The notes below the pieces were generated by a model, which worked only from the letters and a program-made list of their open reading frames with translations, searched no databases and had not been told where the DNA came from. A stretch of 64,000 bases of DNA from NCBI RefSeq assembly GCF_000025005.1, contig NC_013525.1, positions 1,390,501-1,454,500 on the forward strand, in the 5' to 3' direction. Both the position numbers and the translations under genes were made by a program. Below are positions 44,369 to 53,315 of this stretch, one piece after another. Every line of letters starts with the position of its first letter. Position 1 is the stretch's first letter. The DNA is from Thermobaculum terrenum ATCC BAA-798 (lineage in GTDB: Bacteria; Chloroflexota; Chloroflexia; Thermobaculales; Thermobaculaceae).

Positions 44369-45358
44369 ATGTGCGCTCTACTCGAGGGTGCTAGACCCTT
44401 GTTTGTCTTCATGCCGCCACAGCATGATAACAGTCGGGAGTGGGCTAGGCGCCTTTCTAAGGATGTACCCGAACTGGAGGTTGTAGCACCAGAATCCTTT
44501 GAGGAGGCAGCCAGGCTCCTTCCACAGGCAGTAGCAGCCTTTGGCACAATCCCTAGAGAACTGCTAGCCCTAGCTCCCAACCTCAAATGGCTGCAAGCGC
44601 CGGCTGCAGCTCCTCCAGCGGGGTACTACTATCAAGAGCTGGTGGAACACCCAGTCATAGTTACGAACTTCAGGGGTATATACAATGAGCACGTTGCGAC
44701 TCATGCCATGGCCTTTGTACTGGCCTTTGCAAGAGGTTTCCATCGGTACATACCCCTGCAGCTAAAACACCGATGGCAGCCCGAACCCGAGCACTCTGGG
44801 GTAGTCTATCTGCCAGAGGCTACAGCACTAGTAATCGGCGTAGGAGGCATTGGTGCCGAGATAGCCCGCCTATGTGCGGCGTTCGGCATGCGCGTCGTGG
44901 GCGTAGATGCAAGAAGGCAGGATATGCCGCCAGGAGTTACTCGGCTGCACCCACCAGACGTCCTGGATTCTCTGCTGTCGACTGCAGACTTCGTTATCAT
45001 GACCGTACCCCATACCCCTGAGACAGAAGGCATGATCCACATCAAGCGTCTTCAACTCATGAAGCCATCTGCGTTCCTGATCAATGTCGGTCGCGGCAAG
45101 ACAGTAGTCCTAAAAGACCTGATCAAGGCGCTGCACGAGGGCATCATCGCAGGCGCAGGACTAGATGTATTCGAGGAGGAGCCACTTCCCCCAGATCACC
45201 CTTTGTGGACCACACCCAACTTGCTCCTCACCCCACACGTGGCTGCCAATGGCCCTTACCTCAATGAACGCAGGTATAGCATCATACTCGAGAACGCTAG
45301 GAGGTTTGTATCGGGTAGAGAGCTCATCAACGTAGTTGACAAATCCAAGTGGTACTAA
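44369..45358 (+). CDS. D-isomer specific 2-hydroxyacid dehydrogenase
   Basis: A 329-residue NAD-dependent dehydrogenase. The Rossmann loop is ALVIGVGGIGAEIARLCAAFG. The catalytic Arg is in INVGRGKTVV, the Glu in LDVFEEEPLPPDHPLW and the His in LLTPHVAA. The N-terminal 100 residues form the substrate domain with NFRGIYNEHVATHAMAF. Relatives act on glyoxylate, hydroxypyruvate or 2-oxoacids. ATG 44369 follows GGAGGG. It begins a three-gene plus-strand run with a cupin and an LLM oxidoreductase (spacings of 21 and 76 bases). Confidence 0.9.
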   Translation: MCALLEGARPLFVFMPPQHDNSREWARRLSKDVPELEVVAPESFEEAARLLPQAVAAFGTIPRELLALAPNLKWLQAPAAAPPAGYYYQELVEHPVIVTNFRGIYNEHVATHAMAFVLAFARGFHRYIPLQLKHRWQPEPEHSGVVYLPEATALVIGVGGIGAEIARLCAAFGMRVVGVDARRQDMPPGVTRLHPPDVLDSLLSTADFVIMTVPHTPETEGMIHIKRLQLMKPSAFLINVGRGKTVVLKDLIKALHEGIIAGAGLDVFEEEPLPPDHPLWTTPNLLLTPHVAANGPYLNERRYSIILENARRFVSGRELINVVDKSKWY

Positions 45359-45379
45359 GATCAACACACGGAGGCAGGG

Positions 45380-45751
45380 ATGCACCCAAGTTCTGAATCT
45401 AGCCGACAGTTTCTCCATATCAACGTCCTGGACTTCCTACAACAAAGTACGGCGGGTAAGGTCCTGTGGGCTCATCAAACAGAAGACCTCAACATCAACT
45501 TGGTACATCTGGACGCGGGCGCGTCAATCGACAGGCACCATAACAACGAGGTAGATGTGCTGATACTAGTAATTCAGGGGGAAGGAAAGGTAGAGATAGA
45601 TGACGCAGAGATAAGTATCAGAAGTGGTGACCTGCTGGTCATCCCTAAGGCCGCCCAAAGGAGCATCGCAGCCACAAAAACGAACCTACTCTATGTTACC
45701 TGCCATAGGCGCAGACACGGACTGATGCCCACGATAAGGGATAGGCACTAG
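45380..45751 (+). CDS. Cupin domain protein
   Basis: A 123-residue single cupin. Motif 1 is GASIDRHHNNEVDVLILVIQGEGKVEIDD, with His-His...Glu metal ligands, and motif 2 is ISIRSGDLLVIPKAAQRSI, where the usual His is replaced by Gln. GGAGGCAGGG precedes ATG 45380. It is the middle gene between a hydroxyacid dehydrogenase and an F420-type oxidoreductase, so it may serve the same pathway. Small cupins bind metals and often isomerise or protect labile substrates; the role is unknown. Confidence 0.82.
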   Translation: MHPSSESSRQFLHINVLDFLQQSTAGKVLWAHQTEDLNINLVHLDAGASIDRHHNNEVDVLILVIQGEGKVEIDDAEISIRSGDLLVIPKAAQRSIAATKTNLLYVTCHRRRHGLMPTIRDRH

Positions 45752-45827
45752 AAATCTTCAGTTATCACAGAGAATTTCTGTATCATTGCCAATGGTTGAA
45801 ATCCAAATCTGTTGGGAGGAGAGCGTT

Positions 45828-46799
45828 ATGTCTGAGGTTAAGTTTGGAGTATTCGTACCACAGGGGTGGACCCTCGACTTGGTGGAGATAAGAGACCCCA
45901 TAGAGCAGTACGAAGCCATGACCAACGTAGCCAAAATAGCCGACTCCATTCCAGGCTGGGACTCCATATGGGTGTTCGATCACTTCCACACAGTACCGGT
46001 GCCAGTGCCTGAGACCACCTTTGAGTGCTGGACCATCACTGCTGCCCTGGCCAGGGACACCAACCGAGTCAACATAGGCCAGATGGTCACCTGCAACGGC
46101 TACCGCAACCCTGCACTCCTGGCCAAGATGGCCTCCACCGTCGATGTCGCCTCCCATGGCAGACTCTACTTCGGCCTGGGAGCTGGCTGGTACGAGCATG
46201 AGTGGCGGGCCTATGGCTATGGCTTCCCTGAAACCAGGGTCAGAATGGGCATGTTCAGGGAGGCTTGTGCCATCATCCATGCCATGTGGACCCAGGACTA
46301 CCCCCAGTTTGAGGGCAAGTACTACCAGATAGATCGTCCCATCAACGAGCCCAAGGGAGTGCGCAAGCCCCATCCCTCCTTCTGGATAGGAGGTGGGGGA
46401 GAGAAGGTCACCCTCCGCCTGGTGGCCCAGTACGGCAACGCCTGCAACCTTGCCTCCGATCCTGAGCTTCTGAAACACAAGCTGGAAGTGCTCAGGCAGC
46501 ACTGTGAGGAGCTGGGCAGGAACTACGACGAGATCATCAAGTCCACGGGAGTAACTGTACACCTAGTACGCCCTGGACAAGACCCGCGTGAGGCCACTTG
46601 GCGAGCTCGTGGCAGGCAGAGCTTTGAGGAATACTCTCGCAACGTCATAGTGGGTACTCCGGACGAGGTGGCTGAGAGGTTGCAGACCATCGTAGATGCT
46701 GGTGCTAACTATTTTATAGTTACCTTGCCTAGAGTGGCCTACGACACAGAACCACTCCACTGGTTCGCAGAAGAGGTAATCCCTCACTTCCAGAAGTAA
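45828..46799 (+). CDS. LLM class F420-dependent oxidoreductase
   Basis: A 323-residue luciferase-like TIM-barrel protein: KFGVFVPQGWTLDL, WDSIWVFDHFHTVP, NRVNIGQMVTCNGYRNPALLAKMASTVD, GRLYFGLGAGWYEHEWRAYGYGF and FWIGGGGEKVTLRLVAQYG are the signatures of F420-dependent family members. The reaction is probably oxidation or reduction of a small substrate with F420. ATG 45828 has GGGAGGAG. The gene is noticeably rich in C-ending codons (CTC, GCC, AAC) relative to many neighbours, which could reflect high expression or transfer. Confidence 0.88.
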   Translation: MSEVKFGVFVPQGWTLDLVEIRDPIEQYEAMTNVAKIADSIPGWDSIWVFDHFHTVPVPVPETTFECWTITAALARDTNRVNIGQMVTCNGYRNPALLAKMASTVDVASHGRLYFGLGAGWYEHEWRAYGYGFPETRVRMGMFREACAIIHAMWTQDYPQFEGKYYQIDRPINEPKGVRKPHPSFWIGGGGEKVTLRLVAQYGNACNLASDPELLKHKLEVLRQHCEELGRNYDEIIKSTGVTVHLVRPGQDPREATWRARGRQSFEEYSRNVIVGTPDEVAERLQTIVDAGANYFIVTLPRVAYDTEPLHWFAEEVIPHFQK

Positions 46800-46804
46800 C
46801 CACG

Positions 46805-46830
46805 TAGCTGCCCCAATCTTGGGGCAGCTA
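46805..46830. terminator. Bidirectional hairpin between LLM gene and mutL
   Basis: Perfect 12-bp stem TAGCTGCCCCAA / TTGGGGCAGCTA with a two-base loop, six bases after the LLM stop. The right arm contains the mutL stop codon (46828-46830). There is no U-tract on either strand. Confidence 0.7.
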
Positions 46831-48567
46831 CCACTCGAAATCCCTGTAGAGAGACTCCCTCGGCAGATACCTGATAATAGGAGAGCCGTGAGGGCAAATC
46901 GCAGGGACGCTAGTGTGTCCCAGCCTTTCCACAATCCACACCATATGATCATGCTCAAGCGACTTACCTCTGCGCACAGCCATCCTGCATGCCATGCGAG
47001 TGATAAGCCTGTGCTTCCAGTTGCCAGGATCCTCAAAAGCAGAAGGCTCATCCTGAAGTATCCAGAGAAGGTCTGAGGTGGTTAGATGATCTCCGATCTC
47101 TTTTCCTGCATCTGGCATAGCTCGCACTAGCAAGGCATTTCTACCAAACACCTCACACTCAAATCCCAGTGCGGAGAGCTCGTCCATGTATTCTGCCAGC
47201 TTTTGCACCTGGTGAGTACGCAGCTCGATCACTACAGGCTCAGACAGCAGCAAAGCCTCAGATCCATCCATACGCTCAGTGAGAAAACGCTCATATAGCA
47301 CGCGCTCGTGCGCCCTGTGCTGATCCACTAGGTAAAGCCCTTCATCTCCCTCCAGCACTATGAGCCTATCGTGCAGCTGGGCAAGCACCTTCACGGGAGG
47401 TAGGTTCGGGGTTAAAATCTTCTCATCAGACCAACTCTCCCTCTCCTCTGCTACCTGTAGCCTTGAATAGTCCGAGGGGAAAGGCTCGATGCCATAATAC
47501 AGCAGCGATTTGGAGGCGGAAGGGTTCTTCCCAAGAGCACTCCTCAGCTGCTCGCACACGCTCTCGATCACTTCTCTCTCATCTAGGAGCTTCACCTCCT
47601 GTTTGGCTGGATGCACGTTTACATCCAACCTGGACGGATCCAAATCCAACTGCAGTAACAAGATCGGGTGCCTACCTTTTGGTAGTATGCCCCTATAAGC
47701 CTGTTCCATACTCGCAAGCAGCGCCTTTACCTGAGCCCATCTGTTGTTAACCACTATGTTAATGTGATGCCTGCTAGGTCGTGTCACCGCAGAATCGCTG
47801 AGGATCAACCTGTACCTGCCATATCGCAACTCCCTGATCCCCAGATCGAGGATGTGCTCCTCAAGCTCGCCACCATACAGCTCTATTAGTGCTGCCAGGC
47901 GATCACCTTGGCCACTGGTACTAAGAAGCATCTTTCCTTCGGAGTAGAGCCTGAGAGCTATATGAGGGGAACTAAGATAGAGCCGACGAAGCACCTGCGA
48001 GATGTGCCCCACCTCCACCTGAGGCTTGTCCACCATAGCCAGCCTCGCAGGCACATTTCGAAATAGATGGCGTGCTACGACTACAGTACCTCCAGATGCA
48101 GGCGCTGCGTGGTCCGCTACTACCTTGCCATCTCGGACAGTAATGGATCTACCTACATTTTCCCCTTTCGCCGAGCTGGTTATGGTGAGCTCCGACACAG
48201 CAGCTATGCTAGGCAGAGCTTCTCCTCGAAAGCCAAGCGTCGTAATAGCGTCTAGTCTACCTTCGGGGAGCTTGCTAGTGGCATGCCTTTGGATCGCGAC
48301 AGGCAGCTCATCAGCTGCTATCCCCACGCCGTCATCGACTACACTTATATGTGCCAGCCCACCTCCCTTCACATCCACACGGATCGATGATGCTGCCGCA
48401 TCTATTGAGTTTTCTACCAGCTCCTTCACAACCGATGCAGGACTTTCAATCACCTCACCAGCTGCGATCATCCGCACAACTTCCTCTGGGAGTTGCCTTA
48501 TCCTCGGACGATCTAATCCAGAATCACGTGCTATGTGGCCGCTATACTCTCCATACTCATAGATCAC
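46828..48567 (-). CDS. mutL: DNA mismatch repair protein MutL
   Basis: A 579-residue GHKL ATPase plus endonuclease. N-terminal motifs are ENSIDAAASS, DDGVGI and TLGFRGEALPS, all ATP-binding. The C-terminal domain has DQHRAHERVLYE (the DQHA-x2-E-x4-E nicking motif), ACRMAVRRG and CPHGSPI, so it is the endonuclease-type MutL of bacteria without MutH. It acts with MutS at mismatches. GTG 48567 has GAGGGG about eight bases upstream and overlaps mutS by 11 bases, so the two are coupled. Its stop lies inside a terminator-like hairpin. Confidence 0.95.
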   Translation of the reverse strand: MIYEYGEYSGHIARDSGLDRPRIRQLPEEVVRMIAAGEVIESPASVVKELVENSIDAAASSIRVDVKGGGLAHISVVDDGVGIAADELPVAIQRHATSKLPEGRLDAITTLGFRGEALPSIAAVSELTITSSAKGENVGRSITVRDGKVVADHAAPASGGTVVVARHLFRNVPARLAMVDKPQVEVGHISQVLRRLYLSSPHIALRLYSEGKMLLSTSGQGDRLAALIELYGGELEEHILDLGIRELRYGRYRLILSDSAVTRPSRHHINIVVNNRWAQVKALLASMEQAYRGILPKGRHPILLLQLDLDPSRLDVNVHPAKQEVKLLDEREVIESVCEQLRSALGKNPSASKSLLYYGIEPFPSDYSRLQVAEERESWSDEKILTPNLPPVKVLAQLHDRLIVLEGDEGLYLVDQHRAHERVLYERFLTERMDGSEALLLSEPVVIELRTHQVQKLAEYMDELSALGFECEVFGRNALLVRAMPDAGKEIGDHLTTSDLLWILQDEPSAFEDPGNWKHRLITRMACRMAVRRGKSLEHDHMVWIVERLGHTSVPAICPHGSPIIRYLPRESLYRDFEW

Positions 48568-51349
48568 TTCTCATACCCCTCAGACGTTGTTGCCACTCTT
48601 CTATCTTCTGTAGAGCCTCTACAGGTGACAGACAAGCGAGGTCGGTATCAAGGATATCCTCAGCGACACCTTCAAGCTCGCTCCTCGAGGGTTCAAAACC
48701 CTCCAATACACCCTGGTACGCCAGCATACTTCCTTCGAGAGTCTTTACAGCAGATATCTTCACCGGCAACGGGTTCTCGCTACATGTATACCGCTCTCCA
48801 GGCTCAAAAAGATGCTTTGCTAAATGACAAGAGGCATTATTTATGTCGACTTTGGATACTAAGCTGTTAGCACCTTCATCTTCCTTATCCCTCGTAGATT
48901 CACCTTCAGTACCAGCGCTCAGAGCATGGAGTATGTTCTCAGCCCGGCCAGCCACCCACGGAGGCAGCCCTGCTAGCCTGGCTACGTGTATTCCGTACGC
49001 CCTGTCCGCGGCTCCTGGACGTACTGAGTATAAGAACACGATGTGATCTCTCTCCTCAGCAACAGACACATGTACATTCTGAGCACTTGGGAGCTTCTTA
49101 GCTACCGTAGTCAATTCTAGGTAATGGGTGGCAAATAGAGTTCTAGCCCTAACACGATCATGTATGTCCTCCAGCACGGCCTGAGCTATCGCCATGCCAT
49201 CATAGGTGCTGGTGCCTCTACCAATCTCGTCCAGCACGACCAGGCTCCTCTCCGTAGCTCCGTTAAGTATGGTAGCTGTTTCCACCATCTCTACCATGAA
49301 GGTACTTGCACCCCGAGCAAGGTCGTCATGGGCCCCCACCCGGGTGAATATACGATCAACGAGTCCTATACGTGCGCTCTCAGCAGGCACGAATGATCCT
49401 ATCTGTGCTAGCAGAACTATAAGAGCCACCTGCCGGAGATAAGTGCTCTTACCGCCCATATTTGGGCCCGTGATCAGCAACACTCTCGGCCAATTACCGC
49501 CTATATAGCAATCATTGGGAACAAACCTCTCCCCCTCTAATGAGGACTCGACCACGGGATGCCTACCATTGCGTATCTCGATAACGTCCGAATCATCTAC
49601 CAATGGTCGGACCCAACCGCATCTGGAGGCTACTTCTGCTAGCGCCACAAGGGCATCCATCTCCGCCAGAAGCTGTGCAGTAGCCAACAACCTCCGAGTG
49701 TTAGCGCTTACAAGCGACCTTAGGAGAGCAATGGCCTCGTTCTGTAGGCGTTCTATGGCATCCTCAGCTCGCGTTATCCTGGATTCCACCTCCTTAAGGG
49801 CTTCTGTCACGAACCTTTCACCAGTAGAAATAGTCTGCTTGCGCACGTATTCTCTCGGCACCAGATGTAGGTTGGGTCTAGTTACTTCAATGTAGTAGCC
49901 GAATACCTTGTTGTACCCCACTTTCAGGCTACGTATACCTGTTCGCTCTCTTTCTTTTTGTTCCAGTCTGGCTAGCCACTCTCTAGCGGATCGTAGCTCC
50001 TCAAGAGCATCTCCCAGCTCTGGCATGAAGCCTGGCAGTATCACTGGAGAGCCATCATCAGCCTCTGCTACGGCCATCTGCAGACGAGAAAGAATATCTT
50101 CACAAGTGTCTATACTGCTTGCTAAATTTGCCAGCGCCTGCTGATGTGTACCTGATAGTATCCTCACTAGAGAATCTACATGTCCTAGAGCTGAGGACAG
50201 CGACAAGAAATCCCTTAGAGTAGATCCAGACTGAGTGCATCTGCTAACTGCTCGCTCCAGGTCGCCTATCTGGACAAGCTGGTTGGCGATCCGCGCTCGT
50301 ACCTGAGGCATCTGGACAAGGGGTTCTATGATATCCTGCCGCCTTCTAATCTCCTGCAGATCACGTAGGGGTGTGTTGATGAGCCTTCGCATGGCTCTGG
50401 ATCCCATGGGAGTACTAGTCTGATCCACTACTCCCAGTAGGCTACCCCTACTGCCTCCCGTGCCAAAACTGCGTGTAAGCTCAAGGTTTCTGCGCGTCGC
50501 AGGGTCCATCCCCACCATATCTTCCGCACACTCCATACGTATGGATGTCAACATGCAGAGGAGTGATGGGTTGGTCTGCTCTATATAGGTGTATATGGCC
50601 CCCGCCGCCCCAAGGGATGCTTTTGCATCGTGGCAACCAAAGGCATCAAGCGATCTGACACCAAAGTGCTTGCACAGCAATTGGTAGGCAACTTGTGGGT
50701 CACAGTTTTGGCGTCTAACAGTAGTAGCATGAGACTGAGATAAGACTAACTCGTAGGGGAATCCCTCTGGAATCAGACATTCTGCAGGAGATATCCTTGC
50801 CAACTCCTCTTGCAGGCGCTCCGACGCGTCTTCGCCTCTAAGCTCCATAAGCCTGAATTCACCAGTGCTCACATCCACCCAGGCAATTCCTATCCTGGCA
50901 CCCACATCATATACCGCGGCTAGATACCGATTCTCCCCTGCAGGCAACAATGCAGATTCCACTACAGTGCCAGGTGTGAGCACTCGGGTTACCTCACGCT
51001 CCACCAGACCCTTTCCAGGCTCACTCATCTGCTCAGCAATGGCTACGGTGTGTCCTGCATTCAATAACCGCGACAGGTAGTAATTGAGGGCATGATGTGG
51101 AACCCCAGCCATAGGCACACGGCCACTTCGCCCAAAAGTCCTCGAGGTCAAAGTAACGCGAGCATCGCGCGCAACCACTCTAGCATCGTCATCGAAGGCC
51201 TCGTAGAAGTCACCCATCCTATAGAGCAAAATCGCATGGGGATACTTCCTCTTAAGCTCCAGATATTGCCTTCTGGACGGTACCAGATCCCTGGCCGCCA
51301 GCTTGTTATCTATGTTCCTGATAAGAGATTCCACCGGATCTTCAGGCAT
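48557..51349 (-). CDS. mutS: DNA mismatch repair protein MutS
   Basis: A 930-residue MutS1. The mismatch-binding Phe-x-Glu is in YRMGDFYEAFDDDA near the N-terminus, and the Walker A ATPase loop is ITGPNMGGKSTYLRQ. DLARGASTFMVEM and DEIGRGTSTYDG (Walker B) and ATHYLELT follow. A helix-turn-helix and a roughly 100-residue linker-like tail end the protein. It starts mismatch repair by binding mispaired bases. ATG 51349 follows GGAGGG. It is first in the mutS-mutL operon. Confidence 0.97.
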   Translation of the reverse strand: MPEDPVESLIRNIDNKLAARDLVPSRRQYLELKRKYPHAILLYRMGDFYEAFDDDARVVARDARVTLTSRTFGRSGRVPMAGVPHHALNYYLSRLLNAGHTVAIAEQMSEPGKGLVEREVTRVLTPGTVVESALLPAGENRYLAAVYDVGARIGIAWVDVSTGEFRLMELRGEDASERLQEELARISPAECLIPEGFPYELVLSQSHATTVRRQNCDPQVAYQLLCKHFGVRSLDAFGCHDAKASLGAAGAIYTYIEQTNPSLLCMLTSIRMECAEDMVGMDPATRRNLELTRSFGTGGSRGSLLGVVDQTSTPMGSRAMRRLINTPLRDLQEIRRRQDIIEPLVQMPQVRARIANQLVQIGDLERAVSRCTQSGSTLRDFLSLSSALGHVDSLVRILSGTHQQALANLASSIDTCEDILSRLQMAVAEADDGSPVILPGFMPELGDALEELRSAREWLARLEQKERERTGIRSLKVGYNKVFGYYIEVTRPNLHLVPREYVRKQTISTGERFVTEALKEVESRITRAEDAIERLQNEAIALLRSLVSANTRRLLATAQLLAEMDALVALAEVASRCGWVRPLVDDSDVIEIRNGRHPVVESSLEGERFVPNDCYIGGNWPRVLLITGPNMGGKSTYLRQVALIVLLAQIGSFVPAESARIGLVDRIFTRVGAHDDLARGASTFMVEMVETATILNGATERSLVVLDEIGRGTSTYDGMAIAQAVLEDIHDRVRARTLFATHYLELTTVAKKLPSAQNVHVSVAEERDHIVFLYSVRPGAADRAYGIHVARLAGLPPWVAGRAENILHALSAGTEGESTRDKEDEGANSLVSKVDINNASCHLAKHLFEPGERYTCSENPLPVKISAVKTLEGSMLAYQGVLEGFEPSRSELEGVAEDILDTDLACLSPVEALQKIEEWQQRLRGMRSDL

Positions 51350-51402
51350 GGCCCTCCGCCCTCCATTGGATCGCTCTAGCAGATGAGCACCGTACGCTGT
51401 AT

Positions 51403-51432
51403 AGCATAAATCACTCTGATAGTTACCGACAA
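51403..51432 (-). promoter_or_regulatory. mutS promoter
   Basis: Minus-strand TTGTCG (51432-51427), an 18-base spacer and TATGCT (51408-51403), about 55 bases before the mutS start. A moderate match to sigma-70 boxes. Confidence 0.4.
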
Positions 51433-51480
51433 ATAACCACGAATCAGATAGCTACAGGTATCAAATATCTATTGCTCCAG

Positions 51481-51635
51481 ATTGCAATATGACAAGCAAG
51501 CACAAATACCGAACTATTCTTGTTGCAAAAAGATGCATGTAATATATGAGGTCATTTTCTCCAAAACTCTTGAGATTTAATTGGCATAATTGCTATCATC
51601 TCTGTAACCATGGAGTATAGTGTATCTATTGCAAT
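51481..51635 (+). promoter_or_regulatory. Regulatory region of the nitrite/sulfite reductase operon
   Basis: The 331-base gap before the reductase gene holds no ORF. It contains two identical palindromes ATTGCAAT (51481-51488 and 51628-51635) and a related TTGCAA between them, plus a possible promoter TTGAGA-N18-TATCAT near 51566-51595. The repeats are candidate operators. Function is inferred. Confidence 0.4.
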
Positions 51636-51680
51636 TAATTTCATCTAGTAAGGCCATGGTAATTCTAGAAAGGAAGGGTT

Positions 51681-53315
51681 GTGAACATGAAGTTTCTACG
51701 CCCCTATAAGAAACTCAACAGCGTTGAGCAGGCAAAGCTGAAGCGACATCCACTTGATGTCCGCGATGACATCATCAATAAGTATGCTAAGGAAGGACCT
51801 GAAGCTATTGCCGCAGTTGAAGGCGAACAGGAACGCCTCAAGTGGTTCGGCATTTACCCTCAACGCCAGGGCGGAGATGCCTTCATGTTCCGAATTAAGA
51901 TACCCGGCGGCAGACTTACCTCCCAGCAGGCCCGAGTGATTGGACAGATGGCGGAAGAGTTTGCAGTTGGACCATATCCTAATCCCGTATTCGGTACGGG
52001 TTTCCTAGACATCACTACCAGACAGGATATCCAGCTGCACTGGATAAAGATCGGTAACATCCCAGAGATGTGGCGCAGGCTTGAAGAAGTAGGCATGACT
52101 ACCACCCAAGCCTGCGGTGACTCGGCCCGCAACGTCGTCTGCTGCCCTGTGTCCGGACTCGATCGTGAGGAAGTCATTCACGCATATCCCCTGGCTGAGG
52201 CCATAAATCAGTTCTTCGTAGGTAATAGGGAATATGCTAACCTCCCACGCAAGTTCAAAATGAGCATAACAGGCTGTGTAGAGGACTGCGCTCAGGCCGA
52301 TATCAACGACATAGGTCTTACACCTGCTAAACAGGAAGACGGCACTTTGGGCTTCAATGTTAGGGTTGGTGGCGGCTTGGGAGATGGCCCAAGGATGGCC
52401 AGCGACATAGATGTCTTTGTTACTCCTAATCAGGTGGTAGAGATATGCCGGGCTATAGCTCAGGTTTATGGGGAGCTTGGTAACAGAGAGAATAGATGGA
52501 CTTGCCGCCTGCGCTACCTCGTACAGGAGCTAGGACCAGAACAGTTCAGGTACGAGCTTCAGCAGCGAGCAGCATTCGAATTGACCCCAGCAGGCGAGGA
52601 CCTTACAAAACGCTATAGGGGTGACCATATAGGCGTGCACCCCCAGAAGCAGGACGGTCTATACTACGTTGGATGCAACGTCACAGTTGGCAGGATGCAA
52701 GGCAAAAACCTGATAGAGCTTGCCAGACTTGCCGATGAGTACGGCAATGGCGAGCTCAGGCTCACCAACGACCAGAACTTTGTAATTCCCAACATACCGG
52801 AATCCAGTATCGATGCCTTGCTCTCCGAACCCTTGCTACAGATACACTCCCCCTTCCCCAAACCATTTGAGCGAGGGGTAGTAGCCTGCACGGGTAATGA
52901 GTTCTGCCGGTTCGCCATAGTCGAGACAAAAGCCAGGGCTTATCAATGGGCCAAATACATGGATGAGCACGTGCAGACCGATCAAGAAGTTATACGGATG
53001 CACTTTTCAGGATGCTCTGCCTCCTGCGCACAACCCCAGATAGCTGATATCGGCCTTCGTGGAGACACAGCCATCACTGATTCGGGTGTGGTGGAGGCAG
53101 TAGATATAGGGCTTGGAGGTAGCCTCGGACCAGATGCAGCCTTTATCGACTGGGTCGAAGGCGCCAAGCCAGTGGACGAAGTCCCCGAAGCTTTGGTCAG
53201 ACTGTACAAGCGATATGAAGCCGAGAGGAAAGATGGCGAGCGCTTCTACGAGTGGGCCAGGCGTATCCCAAACAGTGAGCTTAGAGCAACCCTACAGAAT
53301 GGAGGTGGTCAATAG
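51681..53315 (+). CDS. Siroheme/4Fe-4S nitrite or sulfite reductase (NirA/SirA type)
   Basis: A 544-residue enzyme that makes six-electron reductions of nitrite to ammonia or sulfite to sulfide. The siroheme-iron-sulfur ligands are CTGNEFC and CSASC: Cys403, Cys409, Cys445 and Cys449, spaced as in plant and mycobacterial enzymes. Two ferrodoxin-like repeats start near residues 70 and 325; RDNVVCCP-like and SITGCVEDCAQADINDIGL segments mark the first. Sequence alone does not decide nitrite from sulfite. GGAAGGG precedes ATG 51681 (ATG 51687 is possible). The FrhB-like gene starts at its stop codon, so the natural electron donor may be reduced F420. Confidence 0.9.
   Translation: MNMKFLRPYKKLNSVEQAKLKRHPLDVRDDIINKYAKEGPEAIAAVEGEQERLKWFGIYPQRQGGDAFMFRIKIPGGRLTSQQARVIGQMAEEFAVGPYPNPVFGTGFLDITTRQDIQLHWIKIGNIPEMWRRLEEVGMTTTQACGDSARNVVCCPVSGLDREEVIHAYPLAEAINQFFVGNREYANLPRKFKMSITGCVEDCAQADINDIGLTPAKQEDGTLGFNVRVGGGLGDGPRMASDIDVFVTPNQVVEICRAIAQVYGELGNRENRWTCRLRYLVQELGPEQFRYELQQRAAFELTPAGEDLTKRYRGDHIGVHPQKQDGLYYVGCNVTVGRMQGKNLIELARLADEYGNGELRLTNDQNFVIPNIPESSIDALLSEPLLQIHSPFPKPFERGVVACTGNEFCRFAIVETKARAYQWAKYMDEHVQTDQEVIRMHFSGCSASCAQPQIADIGLRGDTAITDSGVVEAVDIGLGGSLGPDAAFIDWVEGAKPVDEVPEALVRLYKRYEAERKDGERFYEWARRIPNSELRATLQNGGGQ

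Noticed and set aside
45828-46799. LLM gene as a true light-producing luciferase
   Set aside because: No lux partner genes are near, and the sequence fits the F420-dependent branch.
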